Below, piece after piece: positions 34,886 through 43,785 of a DNA stretch of 64,000 nt. The notes below the pieces were generated by a model. That model was not told where the DNA came from. It worked only from the letters and a program-made list of their open reading frames with translations, and searched no databases. The position numbers and the translations under genes are program-made. The DNA is from Candidatus Zixiibacteriota bacterium (lineage in GTDB: Bacteria; Zixibacteria; MSB-5A5; DSPP01). The stretch is from contig JAKEHY010000020.1 in the NCBI GenBank assembly GCA_022614805.1, positions 25,449 to 89,448 on the forward strand, given 5' to 3'. Position 1 is the first letter of the stretch, and every line of letters begins with the position of its first letter.

Positions 34886-35784
34886 ACCGAAAGGTTTTCA
34901 CTTTCCTTCGCTGGACCGCGGTCGCCTTGATTTTCTTTTTCCTGGGGAAAAAAGTGGCCGCCGACTGGCAGGCCGTCCGGCAGTACGAGTGGAAGATAAA
35001 TTACTTCTGGCTGGTTTTTTCCCTCTTCATCCTTTTGGGGAACTTCGTTTACCTCTCCTGGGTCTGGAGCGAGATTTTGAAAATTTTCGGCAAGAACTTG
35101 AAACTCCGCAAGGCCTTCAGGATTTCCTACCTTTCCAATCTGGCCCGCTACCTGCCCGGCCGCATCTGGCAGTATGTCAGCCTGGTGGCGATGTGCGAGC
35201 GGGAGGGGATTTCCAAAAGCACCTCGACGGCCTCCTTCGTTTTAAGCCAGCTCATCAACATTCCGGCCGCGCTGCTTTTGATTCTAATCAGCGGGGTGCT
35301 CCCCCCTCTCGCCCGGCAAGGTTGGATACAGGATGCCATCTGGATTCTGGGAGGCGCCGTAACGCTCGGAGCTTTGATTGTGATTTCCCGGCCCAAATGG
35401 ACGGAAAAAACCCTGCTCTGGTTGCTTCGCAAAGTGGAAAAAACGGAGCCGGTGGTCGCCTTGAAGAAAACTTCGCTGGCGGGTATATTCGTCTCCTATG
35501 CGTTTGGCTGGTTTTTGCACGGGGCCGCTTTTTTCTTTTTCGTGGTCGCCGTAACCTCCTCGGCGGAAAATTTCTTTCCCATCGTGGGAGCCTACGTGGC
35601 CGCTTACCTGGTCGGCTATTTGAGCGTTTTCACCCCCGGGGGCCTGGGGGTGCGCGAGGCGGTTCTGGCCTTGATTTTGAGCCTCTATTTTCCCGATTCG
35701 GTCGCCATTTTAATTTCCACCCTCTCCCGCATCTGGGTCGTTCTGGGTGAAACCACGGGCGTCCTGGTGGCCTGGAAGCTATAA
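34882..35784 (+). CDS. Flippase-like integral membrane protein (UPF0104/AglD-LPG synthase TM family)
   Basis: A 300-residue protein with about eight transmembrane helices and the family pattern GNFVYLSWVWSEIL ... LARYLPGRIWQYVSLVAM ... SVFTPGGLGVREAVLALIL. The family comprises lysylphosphatidylglycerol synthase transmembrane domains and AglD-like proteins, and is thought to handle lipid-linked sugars or phospholipids. The start is a TTG overlapping the upstream stop, so translation probably depends on coupling. It lies between glycosyltransferase genes, which favours a role in lipid-linked glycan processing. Confidence 0.78.
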   Translation: MNRKVFTFLRWTAVALIFFFLGKKVAADWQAVRQYEWKINYFWLVFSLFILLGNFVYLSWVWSEILKIFGKNLKLRKAFRISYLSNLARYLPGRIWQYVSLVAMCEREGISKSTSTASFVLSQLINIPAALLLILISGVLPPLARQGWIQDAIWILGGAVTLGALIVISRPKWTEKTLLWLLRKVEKTEPVVALKKTSLAGIFVSYAFGWFLHGAAFFFFVVAVTSSAENFFPIVGAYVAAYLVGYLSVFTPGGLGVREAVLALILSLYFPDSVAILISTLSRIWVVLGETTGVLVAWKL

Positions 35785-38223
35785 ATGGTTGAAAAGAAGA
35801 ACAAATCGGCGCTCAAAAAACCGACCCCAACTTCCTACTGGTGGGAAAACGAAAAGTTGTTCCCCTGGCTGCCGCTGGGGGTCTATTTTGTCTTGGTAAT
35901 TATTCTTTTTGCCGAGTTTGTCTTCTCGGAAAGAATGCTGGCCGGCTCGGACACCCTGCAGGCGGGGATTTTCTTCCGCTCCTTTTTGGTCGAGTTTTTC
36001 AAAAACTACGGCCACGTCCCGCAGTGGAACCCCTACATTTTCGGCGGGATGCCGTTCGTGGACGCCTTCCACGGCGACATTTTTTATCCGTTGAGTTTTC
36101 TCAAGTTTTTAATGCCGCTCGACCGCGCCCTGGGCTGGATTCAAATTATCCACATCTTTCTGGCCGGCGGCTTTATGTATGCCTGCGCCCGCCGGTTCGG
36201 TGCCAACTATCTCGGCGCCTTCACTTCCGGTCTTTTTTATATGCTCTCCACCTACCTTGTTTCCTTGGTCAGCCCCGGACACGACGGCAAGATTTTCGTC
36301 ACCGCCCTTTTTCCATTGGCACTCCTTTTTATGGAAGCGGCCTTTCATGGAAAACCGTTTCCAAACTCGCTTCTAATGGGGGGTGTTTTGGGCTTGATTT
36401 GGCTCACCCCTCACCCCCAGATGGCCTATTTCGCCCACCTCGCGCTCGCTTTTTACGCCGCTTACCGGCTCATCGAGAAAATCTGGAGGCCGAGAGCTTG
36501 GAGTTGGGCAGTCTTGCGCTCGACGGCCCTGGCTCTCGGCGTAGCCGTCGGTCTGGGCATTTCCGCCGTCCAGATGTGGCCGGGGGTCAACTACGTCAAT
36601 AATTATTCCCCCCGGGCCGAAGACCGCGGTTACGAATGGGCCACCTCTTGGTCGATGCACACGGAGGAACTGGTAGGGCAATTTGTTGGCGGCTTTTCGG
36701 GGATGATGACCCAAGCCGAGCAAAGCTACTGGGGGCGAAACCCGTTCAAGGACAATTCCGAATACACCGGGCTGGTCGCCCTGCTTTTGGCTTTGGCCGG
36801 CGTGGTTTTGTGGAAAGAGCGGAAGAAGTGGTTTTTCGCCGCCCTGGGGCTTTTCGCCCTCATTTACGCACTCGGCGCCACCACTCCCCTCTTTAAACTT
36901 TTTTACTATCTGATTCCACAGGTAAAAAAGATGCGCGCCCCAAGTATGATAATGTTTCTTTTTTCCTTTTCGGGGGCGCTTTTGGCCGGGTTCGGCATTC
37001 AAGCGCTGCTGACGGGTTTGAATGAGCTGAACGAAAGAATGAAAAAACGCCTGTTTGTGACTCTGGGTACGGTCGTCGGCATTGTCCTGCTCCTGACCTT
37101 GACGGTCACGTTTGCAGGCAGGGGCCTTTCCGGTTTTTGGAAAGGGATTTTTTATTCCGATATGCCCCCCTTCAAGGAATCCTTCCTGCAGGCCAATTTC
37201 TCCAAAATCGCCGGCCGCTGCTGGCTGGCCCTGTTCCTCGGGGGAATATCGCTCGGTCTAATCTGGCTCTATTTCAAAAGAAGTGTAGCCGCCTCCGTCC
37301 TGGTTGCGGCCCTGCTTTTCATTGGCATGTTAGATTTATTCCGTATGGATAAAAACTTTATTGAAACTACGAGTTTGGAAACCCACTTCAGCCCTCACCC
37401 GTTGGTGGATGCCATTAAATCCGACCCGGTGCCCAGCCGGACATTCGTTCCACCCCAAACCCTTTCCGGCCTGCCGGGCATCGGCACGGAAGATTACCTC
37501 CCCTACTTCGGCATCGAAACCGTCACCGGCTACCACGGCAACCAGCTGCGCTATTACGAGGATTTCATTGGCGGAAAATCGTTCGCCAATCTGGGGAACC
37601 TGAATTTCCTGAAGTTGCTCAATACCCGCTACTTGGTCAGCCGGGATTCTTTTTCGATGCCGGGGGTTCTGGAAATGGCCGGCCATTACGGCGGGGTCTA
37701 TTTGTACAGCAACCTTACCGCCCCCCCCCGCGCCTTCGCCGTGTTCAACTATGAGGTCGTGAAAAACTGGAACGAGGCCATTGAGCAAATCCGGCAGCCG
37801 GCTTTCAACCCGGCCAAAACGATTTTCGTAGCCGAAGACCCGGCTCCCCCTGGTTGGCAGCCGGATACCTCGGCGGCCTTGATAGTCGCCGAAATTACCG
37901 ACCGGCAGATAGAATCCTATAAAACATCAGTAAACCTTCCCAAACCGGGGTTTTTGTTCTTGAGCGAAAATTTTTACCCGAACTGGAGGGCCTACGCGAA
38001 CGGTCAGGAATTAAAAGTGTATCAAGCTGACGTAGCATTCAGGGCGGTCTATCTGCCGTCTGGCAATCATACCGTTGAATGGCGCTACGTGCCGACGCTC
38101 TACAAAAAAGCCCGCCTTGTGACCTGGCTTTCCTCCCTGATTGTGCTTTTGGCGGCCGGATATTCCCTGGTTCTATGGCGCCGGAAAGAAAAAATCCCAA
38201 CAGAAACCGCCCCTCCCGCATAG
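35785..38223 (+). CDS. YfhO-family polytopic membrane protein (GT-C type)
   Basis: An 812-residue protein with about 12-13 transmembrane helices, a large loop near the N-terminus (GSDTLQAGIFFRSFLVEFFKNYGHVPQWNPYIFGGMPFVDAFH) and a periplasmic C-terminal domain before a last helix (SENFYPNWRAYANGQELKVYQADVAFRAVYLPSGNHTVEWRY). These are YfhO-family hallmarks. YfhO proteins resemble GT-C glycosyltransferases using lipid-linked sugars on the outer face of the membrane. The substrate is unknown. It starts directly after the flippase-like gene and ends directly before the mannosyl-phosphate transferase gene. Confidence 0.85.
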   Translation: MVEKKNKSALKKPTPTSYWWENEKLFPWLPLGVYFVLVIILFAEFVFSERMLAGSDTLQAGIFFRSFLVEFFKNYGHVPQWNPYIFGGMPFVDAFHGDIFYPLSFLKFLMPLDRALGWIQIIHIFLAGGFMYACARRFGANYLGAFTSGLFYMLSTYLVSLVSPGHDGKIFVTALFPLALLFMEAAFHGKPFPNSLLMGGVLGLIWLTPHPQMAYFAHLALAFYAAYRLIEKIWRPRAWSWAVLRSTALALGVAVGLGISAVQMWPGVNYVNNYSPRAEDRGYEWATSWSMHTEELVGQFVGGFSGMMTQAEQSYWGRNPFKDNSEYTGLVALLLALAGVVLWKERKKWFFAALGLFALIYALGATTPLFKLFYYLIPQVKKMRAPSMIMFLFSFSGALLAGFGIQALLTGLNELNERMKKRLFVTLGTVVGIVLLLTLTVTFAGRGLSGFWKGIFYSDMPPFKESFLQANFSKIAGRCWLALFLGGISLGLIWLYFKRSVAASVLVAALLFIGMLDLFRMDKNFIETTSLETHFSPHPLVDAIKSDPVPSRTFVPPQTLSGLPGIGTEDYLPYFGIETVTGYHGNQLRYYEDFIGGKSFANLGNLNFLKLLNTRYLVSRDSFSMPGVLEMAGHYGGVYLYSNLTAPPRAFAVFNYEVVKNWNEAIEQIRQPAFNPAKTIFVAEDPAPPGWQPDTSAALIVAEITDRQIESYKTSVNLPKPGFLFLSENFYPNWRAYANGQELKVYQADVAFRAVYLPSGNHTVEWRYVPTLYKKARLVTWLSSLIVLLAAGYSLVLWRRKEKIPTETAPPA

Positions 38224-38937
38224 ATGAAGGCCTTAGTCATCATCCCGACCTACAACGAAAAGGAAAACATTGAAAAAATCGCCCCGGCGGCCTTGGCGGC
38301 CGACCCGTCTATTTCGGTTTTGATTGTGGACGACAGCTCCCCCGATGGCACGGGGGAAATGGCCGACCGGATGGCGGCTCAAAACAACCGGATTTTCGTT
38401 TTGCACCGGGAGAAAAAAAACGGGCTGGGGCAGGCCTATCTGGCCGGTTTCAAATGGGGATTGGAAAAAAATTTCGACTGCCTTTTCGAAATGGACGCCG
38501 ACTTTTCGCACGACCCCAAATACCTGCCGGATTTTCTAAAAGCGGTTCTCGAAGCGGATTTGGTCATCGGCAGCCGCTACATTTCGGGCGTCAACGTAAT
38601 CAACTGGCCGATGGGGCGGCTCTTGCTTTCCTACTACGCCAACGTCTATTCCCGCATCGTAACCGGTATGCCCGTACGGGACGCCACCGGGGGATTCAAG
38701 TGCTACCGCCGGCAGGTTCTGGAGGAGATTGATTTGTCCAAAGTCCGCTCCAACGGCTACTCTTTTCAAATCGAAATGAGCTTTCGGGCCTGGAAAAAAG
38801 GGTTCCGGTTGAAGGAGATTCCCATCGTGTTTGTGGACCGCCGCGAAGGAACCAGCAAGATGTCCAAAAAAATCGTGCGGGAGGCGGTCTGGATGGTCTG
38901 GCGGCTGCGAATTTTGTCCATTTTAGGGAAACTGTGA
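38224..38937 (+). CDS. Polyprenol-phosphate mannosyltransferase-like GT2 (DPM1 type)
   Basis: A 237-residue soluble GT2 enzyme: MKALVIIPTYNEKENIEKIAP, VLIVDDSSPDGTGEMAD, FEMDADFSHDPKYLP (metal-binding DAD), GSRYISGVNVINWPMGRLLLSYYAN and GFKCYRRQVLE. This matches polyprenol monophosphomannose synthases from end to end; there is no fused membrane domain. It would make lipid-linked hexose used by GT-C enzymes such as the preceding YfhO-type protein. Confidence 0.88.
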   Translation: MKALVIIPTYNEKENIEKIAPAALAADPSISVLIVDDSSPDGTGEMADRMAAQNNRIFVLHREKKNGLGQAYLAGFKWGLEKNFDCLFEMDADFSHDPKYLPDFLKAVLEADLVIGSRYISGVNVINWPMGRLLLSYYANVYSRIVTGMPVRDATGGFKCYRRQVLEEIDLSKVRSNGYSFQIEMSFRAWKKGFRLKEIPIVFVDRREGTSKMSKKIVREAVWMVWRLRILSILGKL

Positions 38938-38940
38938 GAT

Positions 38941-39777
38941 GTGAGCACCTCCGTAGTGATGGTGACCTACAACAGTTATCCTTTGACTCGCCGGCTGGTG
39001 GAGCCGCTCGCCGGCGGAGTTGGAACGGAAGCGGAAGAAATTATTATCGTGGACAGCGCCTCCCCCGATGGAACCGGCGAAAAGCTGAAAGCTGATTTTC
39101 CGCTCATCCACTACCTGCCGATGCCCGAAAACCGGGGCTACGGGGCGGCCGTAAACGCCGGAGCGGCGCAGGCCCGGGGAGAATGGCTGTTGGTTTTAAA
39201 CGGCGACGTGGAGATTCAACCTGTGCAAGTAAACCGTTTGGAAACACTGGCGGAAGCCAACGGGGCCGACCTCTTGGCCCCCCTTCAGGAAACTCCGGAA
39301 GGCGAACCCATCCCCACGGTGCGCGGCTTTCCAACACCCTGGAATATTCTTTTTGCCCGCCGCTCCCCGTTGGGAAAATTGCTTGGAAACAAAGGCGGAT
39401 ATCTTAGACCCCTTCCCGTAAAAACGGAACCGGTCGGGGGGGCCGTCGGGGGGGCCTGTTTTTTAGTTAAGAAAGAAAGTTTTCAAAAAATCGGCGGCTT
39501 CGACCCGAATTTCTTTCTTTTCGCCGAAGACACCGACTTTTGTAAAAGGCTGTCCGCTGTGGGGGGGCGAATTTATTTCACGCCGGAAGTCAAAGTCCGC
39601 CACTTCTGGGGGTTTTCCACCGGACCGGCATTTCTTAAAACCCTCCGGTACCAGCAGGATTCCCTGCTCTATTATTTCAAAAAACACTTTCCCGGGCGCC
39701 GGGTTTCGCGGACCCTCCTCGTTTTCCTGTTTTTTCTCCAGAGGGGCTTTTACCGGCTGGTTCGATTGAAAAAATGA
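38941..39777 (+). CDS. Family 2 glycosyltransferase (rhamnosyltransferase-like)
   Basis: A 278-residue GT2 protein starting at GTG 38941; the nearby ATG runs straight into a stop. Motifs: SVVMVTYNSYPLTRRLVEPL, IIIVDSASPDGTGEKL, PENRGYGAAVNAGAAQARGEWLLVLNGDVEI and FLFAEDTDFCKRL. This is the pattern of wbbL-type enzymes that build cell-surface polysaccharides. It overlaps the next gene by 4 bases. Confidence 0.85.
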   Translation: MSTSVVMVTYNSYPLTRRLVEPLAGGVGTEAEEIIIVDSASPDGTGEKLKADFPLIHYLPMPENRGYGAAVNAGAAQARGEWLLVLNGDVEIQPVQVNRLETLAEANGADLLAPLQETPEGEPIPTVRGFPTPWNILFARRSPLGKLLGNKGGYLRPLPVKTEPVGGAVGGACFLVKKESFQKIGGFDPNFFLFAEDTDFCKRLSAVGGRIYFTPEVKVRHFWGFSTGPAFLKTLRYQQDSLLYYFKKHFPGRRVSRTLLVFLFFLQRGFYRLVRLKK

Positions 39778-40802
39778 GCCGCTGGTTAGCTTTTCTTCTG
39801 TCCTTCGGGGTGAGCGCAGCTTTGACGCCGCTGGTCATTTTGCTGTGCCGCAAGAAGGGGATTTTCGACCGGCCCGGCCCCCGCAAAATTCACACCCGGC
39901 CGACCCCCCGCCTGGGAGGCATCTCCGTTTTTCTCGGCTTCTGGATAGCCCTCGCTTCGGTATTTCTTCTAAACGCCCTGCCGCCGATTGAACTGGTTTA
40001 CGTATTTTGGGGCTCCCTGGCCGTTTTTGCCGTCGGGCTTTTCGACGACTTGCACACGTCCGACTGGCGGCTCAAGCTCTTGGTGCAAATTCTGGGCGGG
40101 GCGATTCTGGTGGCTGGGGGGCTGGCGATAAAGGTGCTCTACGTCCCCTTTGTGGGGGCTTGGAATCTGGGTTTCTGGTCTTTGCCCGTAACCCTGCTGT
40201 GGGTGGTGGTTATAACCAACAGCATCAACCTAATCGACGGGCTGGACGGGCTGGCGGCCGGCGTTTCGCTCATCGTCGCTTTGACTCTGTTTTTGGCCGG
40301 ACATTTTCTGCAGATTCCCCTCCTCGCTGTTTTCTCCTTATGCCTGGCCGGGGCCTTGGCCGGCTTTTTCCCCTTTAATTACTTTCCGGCCCGAATCTTT
40401 ATGGGGGACTCCGGCTCGCTCGTGGTCGGTTTTCTTTTTGCCTCCCTGGGCCTCCTTTTCCCCATCAAGGGATTTGCCGCCACGGCCCTGTTTATCCCCC
40501 TTTTGACGCTGGGGGTGCCGCTGGTCGAAGCTGTAAGCACCATCTTCCGGCGGCTGAAAAGCGGACAGGCCTGGCACCAGGCCGACCAAAAACACCTGTT
40601 CCACCGGCTTTTGGAGCTGGGGCTTTCCCATACCGTCACGGTCTGGCTCTTTTACTCCTCCTCCCTGGCCTTTTCATTTCTGGTTTTGTGCTTGGTGACT
40701 TTGGACCGGCGCTTTATTTTGTCCGGGCTCGTGCTTTTGTACCTGTTTTTGTCGGTCGCTTTTATTATCTTGGTGCGGCACGTGGTGGAGCGGAAGAAAT
40801 GA
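39774..40802 (+). CDS. WecA/MraY-family undecaprenyl-phosphate sugar-1-phosphate transferase
   Basis: A 342-residue membrane enzyme with about ten helices. Catalytic motifs: GLFDDLHTSDWRLKLLVQ (Asp-Asp), NSINLIDGLDGLAAG, FMGDSGSL and the cytoplasmic loop DQKHLFHRLLELG. It transfers a sugar-1-phosphate, probably HexNAc-1-P, to undecaprenyl phosphate, the first step of O-antigen or other surface glycan synthesis. The gene neighbourhood of glycosyltransferases agrees. Its stop overlaps the accA start (ATGA). Confidence 0.9.
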   Translation: MSRWLAFLLSFGVSAALTPLVILLCRKKGIFDRPGPRKIHTRPTPRLGGISVFLGFWIALASVFLLNALPPIELVYVFWGSLAVFAVGLFDDLHTSDWRLKLLVQILGGAILVAGGLAIKVLYVPFVGAWNLGFWSLPVTLLWVVVITNSINLIDGLDGLAAGVSLIVALTLFLAGHFLQIPLLAVFSLCLAGALAGFFPFNYFPARIFMGDSGSLVVGFLFASLGLLFPIKGFAATALFIPLLTLGVPLVEAVSTIFRRLKSGQAWHQADQKHLFHRLLELGLSHTVTVWLFYSSSLAFSFLVLCLVTLDRRFILSGLVLLYLFLSVAFIILVRHVVERKK

Positions 40803-41806
40803 ACGGTTATCTGGATTTCGAAAAGCCGATTGTCGAGCTGGAGAAAAAAATCGCCGACATCCGCGACTTCGCCACCGGGGAATCGGTCGAACTCTCCCGG
40901 GAAATTGCCGCCCTGGAAAAGAAACTGGAGCGGCTTCAAAAGGAGATTTACTCCAAGCTCACCCGCTGGCAAAGGGTCCAGCTGGCCCGCCATCCCAAAC
41001 GCCCCACCGCCTCCGACTACATCAAGGCCTGGATGACCGACTTCGTGGAACTGCACGGTGACCGCGGCTTTGCCGACGACCACGCCGTCATCACCGGTTT
41101 GGGGAAACTGGATAACCTGAAACTATTGGTCGTGGCCCAGGAGAAGGGGAAAGACACCAAGGAGAAACTCCACCACAATTTTGGAATGATGCATCCGGAA
41201 GGGTATCGCAAGGCTCTTCGCACGATGCAGCTGGCGGCCCGCTTCGGGCTTCCGATTCTGGTGCTCATCGACACCCCCGGGGCTTTTCCCGGAGTCGGCG
41301 CCGAAGAGCGCGGACAGGCGGAAGCGATTGCCCGCAACTTGAGGGAAATGGCGGTCCTGCCGGTGCCGATTGTGGTGGTCATCCTCGGGGAAGGGGCTTC
41401 CGGAGGGGCCTTGGGAGTGGGAATCGGCGACCGCATCCTGATGCTGGAAAACGCCTGGTACTCGGTCATTTCGCCGGAAGGGTGCGCCGCGATTCTGTGG
41501 CGGGACAGCGAGAAAAAAGAGGAGGCCGCCGAGGCCTTGAAACTCGCCTCCTTCGACCTTCTGGAAATGGGGATAATCGACAAAATCCTGCCCGAACCGC
41601 TGGGGGGCGCCCACCGGGACCCGAAAAAAACCTTTGAGACGGCCAAAACCGAGGTCCTGGCCGCCTTCGGCGAGTTGTCGGTATTGCCGCCCGAAGAGCG
41701 GCTTTTGCATCGCATCGAAAAATACCGCTCGATGGGCCGCTATACGGTTGACCCGGAGTTGGAAGAGCTGCCCTCACCGGTCGCCGGCCCGGAAGCAAAC
41801 CAATAG
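40799..41806 (+). CDS. accA: Acetyl-CoA carboxylase carboxyltransferase subunit alpha
   Basis: 335 residues from the ATG at 40799, chosen because the protein then begins MNGYLDFEKPIVELEKKI as in other AccA proteins; upstream codons lie within the previous gene. A helical N-terminus is followed by the carboxyltransferase crotonase fold (ELHGDRGFADDHAVITGLGKL, IDTPGAFPGVGAEERGQAEAIARNL, GEGASGGALGVGIGD, SVISPEGCAAILW). With AccD it transfers CO2 from carboxybiotin to acetyl-CoA, starting fatty acid synthesis. accD is not in the window. Confidence 0.96.
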   Translation: MNGYLDFEKPIVELEKKIADIRDFATGESVELSREIAALEKKLERLQKEIYSKLTRWQRVQLARHPKRPTASDYIKAWMTDFVELHGDRGFADDHAVITGLGKLDNLKLLVVAQEKGKDTKEKLHHNFGMMHPEGYRKALRTMQLAARFGLPILVLIDTPGAFPGVGAEERGQAEAIARNLREMAVLPVPIVVVILGEGASGGALGVGIGDRILMLENAWYSVISPEGCAAILWRDSEKKEEAAEALKLASFDLLEMGIIDKILPEPLGGAHRDPKKTFETAKTEVLAAFGELSVLPPEERLLHRIEKYRSMGRYTVDPELEELPSPVAGPEANQ

Positions 41807-41815
41807 GAGGAGGAC

Positions 41816-41980
41816 GTGCTGGATAAAAAGTTGCTGGAGATTCTGGCCTGCCCGGCCTGCAAGGGAAACCTGGATTACGACGAAAAAAACCAAAGGCTGG
41901 TCTGCTTGGCCTGCCGGCTGAAATACAAAATCGAGGAGGACATTCCGATTATGCTCGTGGAAGAGGCCGAAAAATTTTAG
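41816..41980 (+). CDS. Small zinc-ribbon protein (Trm112/UPF0434 family)
   Basis: A 54-residue protein from a GTG at 41816, with AGGAGGAGG a few bases upstream. The sequence MLDKKLLEILACPACKGNL ... LVCLACRLKYKIEEDIPIM has two CxxC pairs of a zinc ribbon and the DIPIML end typical of the Trm112-like/YcaR family. Bacterial members often lie near lipid A or envelope genes; their function is not settled. It sits between accA and ptsN in the operon. Confidence 0.85.
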   Translation: MLDKKLLEILACPACKGNLDYDEKNQRLVCLACRLKYKIEEDIPIMLVEEAEKF

Positions 41981-41988
41981 GAGCGCAG

Positions 41989-42450
41989 ATGAAATTGTCC
42001 AAATTTTGCGGTGAAGAATTAATCTCGCTGGAACTGAAGGCCAAAAACAAGGAAGAGGCCATGCAGGAATTGGTGGCCCTGGCTGCCCGCTCCAAGCTGG
42101 TTCGGGACGAAAAGGAGCTTTTGTCCGCCGTTTTGGAACGGGAAAAACTGGTCACCACCGGCGTGGGATACGGGGTGGGCTTTCCCCACGCCAAAACCAA
42201 GGCTACCCGGGGGGTGGTCATCGCCTTCGGCCGCTCCAAAGAAGGCATCGAGTTCGAAGCGATGGACAAAAAGCCGGTGCATCTTTTCTTTTTGATTGCC
42301 GCGCCGGAGGATGCCATCGGCGCCCACCTGAACGTGATGGCCCAGCTTTCCTTCATAATGAAGGACGAAAAAAACCGAAAACGCTTTATGGACGTGAAAA
42401 GCCCGGGGGAAGTGCTGGAAGCTCTGGACAGAGCCGCGGAAACCACGTAG
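41989..42450 (+). CDS. ptsN: PTS IIA-type regulatory phosphocarrier (PtsN-like)
   Basis: A 153-residue EIIA(fructose/Ntr)-type domain (LSKFCGEELISLELKAKNKEEAMQELV, VGFPHAKTKATRG with the phosphorylatable histidine, FFLIAAPEDAIGAHLNVMAQLS). No PTS permease or HPr gene is near, so a regulatory role like PtsN is more likely than sugar transport. It lies 46 bases before mreC, the largest gap in the whole operon. Confidence 0.85.
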   Translation: MKLSKFCGEELISLELKAKNKEEAMQELVALAARSKLVRDEKELLSAVLEREKLVTTGVGYGVGFPHAKTKATRGVVIAFGRSKEGIEFEAMDKKPVHLFFLIAAPEDAIGAHLNVMAQLSFIMKDEKNRKRFMDVKSPGEVLEALDRAAETT

Positions 42451-42496
42451 AAAAAATGCTGGTTCTGCCGAATTAACATAGGAGGGGGCATGACCG

Positions 42497-43303
42497 GTGA
42501 CCGAAATAGCCGTTCCGTTTAAAAACAAGCCGAAGCTCGCCATCGCGCTGACCGCCGGTTTTTCGCTGGCGCTTTTGCTTTTGCCCCAGCCCGTCCGGCT
42601 CTCTTTTTCAGCAACCCTATCCAACATCATCTACGCCCCCTTTTTCTCCATCGGAAAAGTCCTCTCCGAACTCCTGGCCGTGCGGCAGGCCAATCAAAGC
42701 CTGAAAAACCAGTTGTTGCAGCTAAGCTTGGAAAACCAAGCGTTAAAGGAAACGGCCCGGGAAAACGAACGGTTAAGGGGGCTTTTGGGTCTTCCGGCCC
42801 CGCCCGGTTTTCTCCCCGTGGCGGCGGAACTCGTCGGGGTGGAATCCACGCACCAGCCGACCGAATTGACCGTCAACCGCGGCACCGCGGACGGCATCCG
42901 GCGTAACCTTCCGGTCGTTCATCTGAAAGGACTGGTCGGAAAAGTGGTCGATGCAACCCGGAATGCGGCCGTAATCCAGATGCTCTTTGACCCGGGCTGC
43001 CGGGTGGCTGCCAGAAGCCAGCGCAGCCGGGTATTGGGCATCGTCAAATGGAAGTCCGGCCCCTACCTGTCGCTGGAGAACGTCTCCCCCGCCGATGACG
43101 TGGCCCCGGGCGACACCATCGTTTCCTCCGGTCTGGGAGGAATTTTCCCGGAAGGGCTGGTGGTCGGCACGGTGCGAAGCGTCAGTTCCGACACGACCTC
43201 CATCTTCCGCAAAATCGAACTGGCCCCGGCGGTCGTCTTTTCCGCCCTGGACGAAGTGTTCATCCTGGTGCCGCACAAAGCCTCCGAAGGGGAGCGCAAA
43301 TGA
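42497..43303 (+). CDS. mreC: Rod shape-determining protein MreC
   Basis: A 268-residue protein starting at GTG 42497 with GGAGGGGG upstream. One transmembrane helix (about 12-32), a coiled coil (about 50-90; ESKNQLLQLSLENQALKETARENERLRGLLGL type) and the beta-rich MreC core (VVGVESTHQPTELTVNRGTADGIRRNLPVV, GLVGKVVDAT, DTIVSSGLGGIFPEGLVVG). It links the cytoplasmic cytoskeleton to peptidoglycan synthases. mreB is not adjacent, unlike in many genomes. Confidence 0.92.
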   Translation: MTEIAVPFKNKPKLAIALTAGFSLALLLLPQPVRLSFSATLSNIIYAPFFSIGKVLSELLAVRQANQSLKNQLLQLSLENQALKETARENERLRGLLGLPAPPGFLPVAAELVGVESTHQPTELTVNRGTADGIRRNLPVVHLKGLVGKVVDATRNAAVIQMLFDPGCRVAARSQRSRVLGIVKWKSGPYLSLENVSPADDVAPGDTIVSSGLGGIFPEGLVVGTVRSVSSDTTSIFRKIELAPAVVFSALDEVFILVPHKASEGERK

Positions 43304-43785
43304 AGGCGTTCCTTTTCAGCCTGTTGGGAGTCGTGATTTTCGAATCCATTCTCCGCCCTTTCTTCTCGGTAGCCGGAGCCGGACCGGACCTCGGCCTGAT
43401 TTTTACCGCCTACTTCGCGCTCTCCCGCGGGGCGGTGGAAGGTCTTTTCTTCGGCTTTACCTCGGGCCTCTTAGTCGACGTGCTCCATCCCTCCCTTTTG
43501 GGTTGGGGGATGCTCTTGCGGCTTTCGCTCGGCTTCTGGATGGGGGGGTTCAAGGACAACCTTTTTCTGGAGAGTTTTTATTCCAGAGGCATCGTGGCCG
43601 GATTGTCCGTGCTCGTCTATGAACTGGGCTACCACCTGGCCGACACCGGCTTTTCCGTTTCCGGGACCCTCTACCTTTTGGGCCGCTACTCCCTCTTGGC
43701 CGCCCTCTACTCGATGCTTTTGGCCTTTTTGCTGTTTTACTTTTCCGGCAAAAGGAAACCCAAACAACCGGAATTTACCCTGTGA
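43300..43785 (+). CDS. mreD: Rod shape-determining protein MreD
   Basis: A 161-residue membrane protein with about five to six helices and the MreD pattern GPDLGLIFTAYFALSRGAVEGLFFGFTSGLLVDVLHPSLLGWGML. It overlaps mreC by 4 bases and the PBP2 gene by 4 bases. MreD is the inner-membrane partner of MreC in the elongasome. Confidence 0.9.
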   Translation: MKAFLFSLLGVVIFESILRPFFSVAGAGPDLGLIFTAYFALSRGAVEGLFFGFTSGLLVDVLHPSLLGWGMLLRLSLGFWMGGFKDNLFLESFYSRGIVAGLSVLVYELGYHLADTGFSVSGTLYLLGRYSLLAALYSMLLAFLLFYFSGKRKPKQPEFTL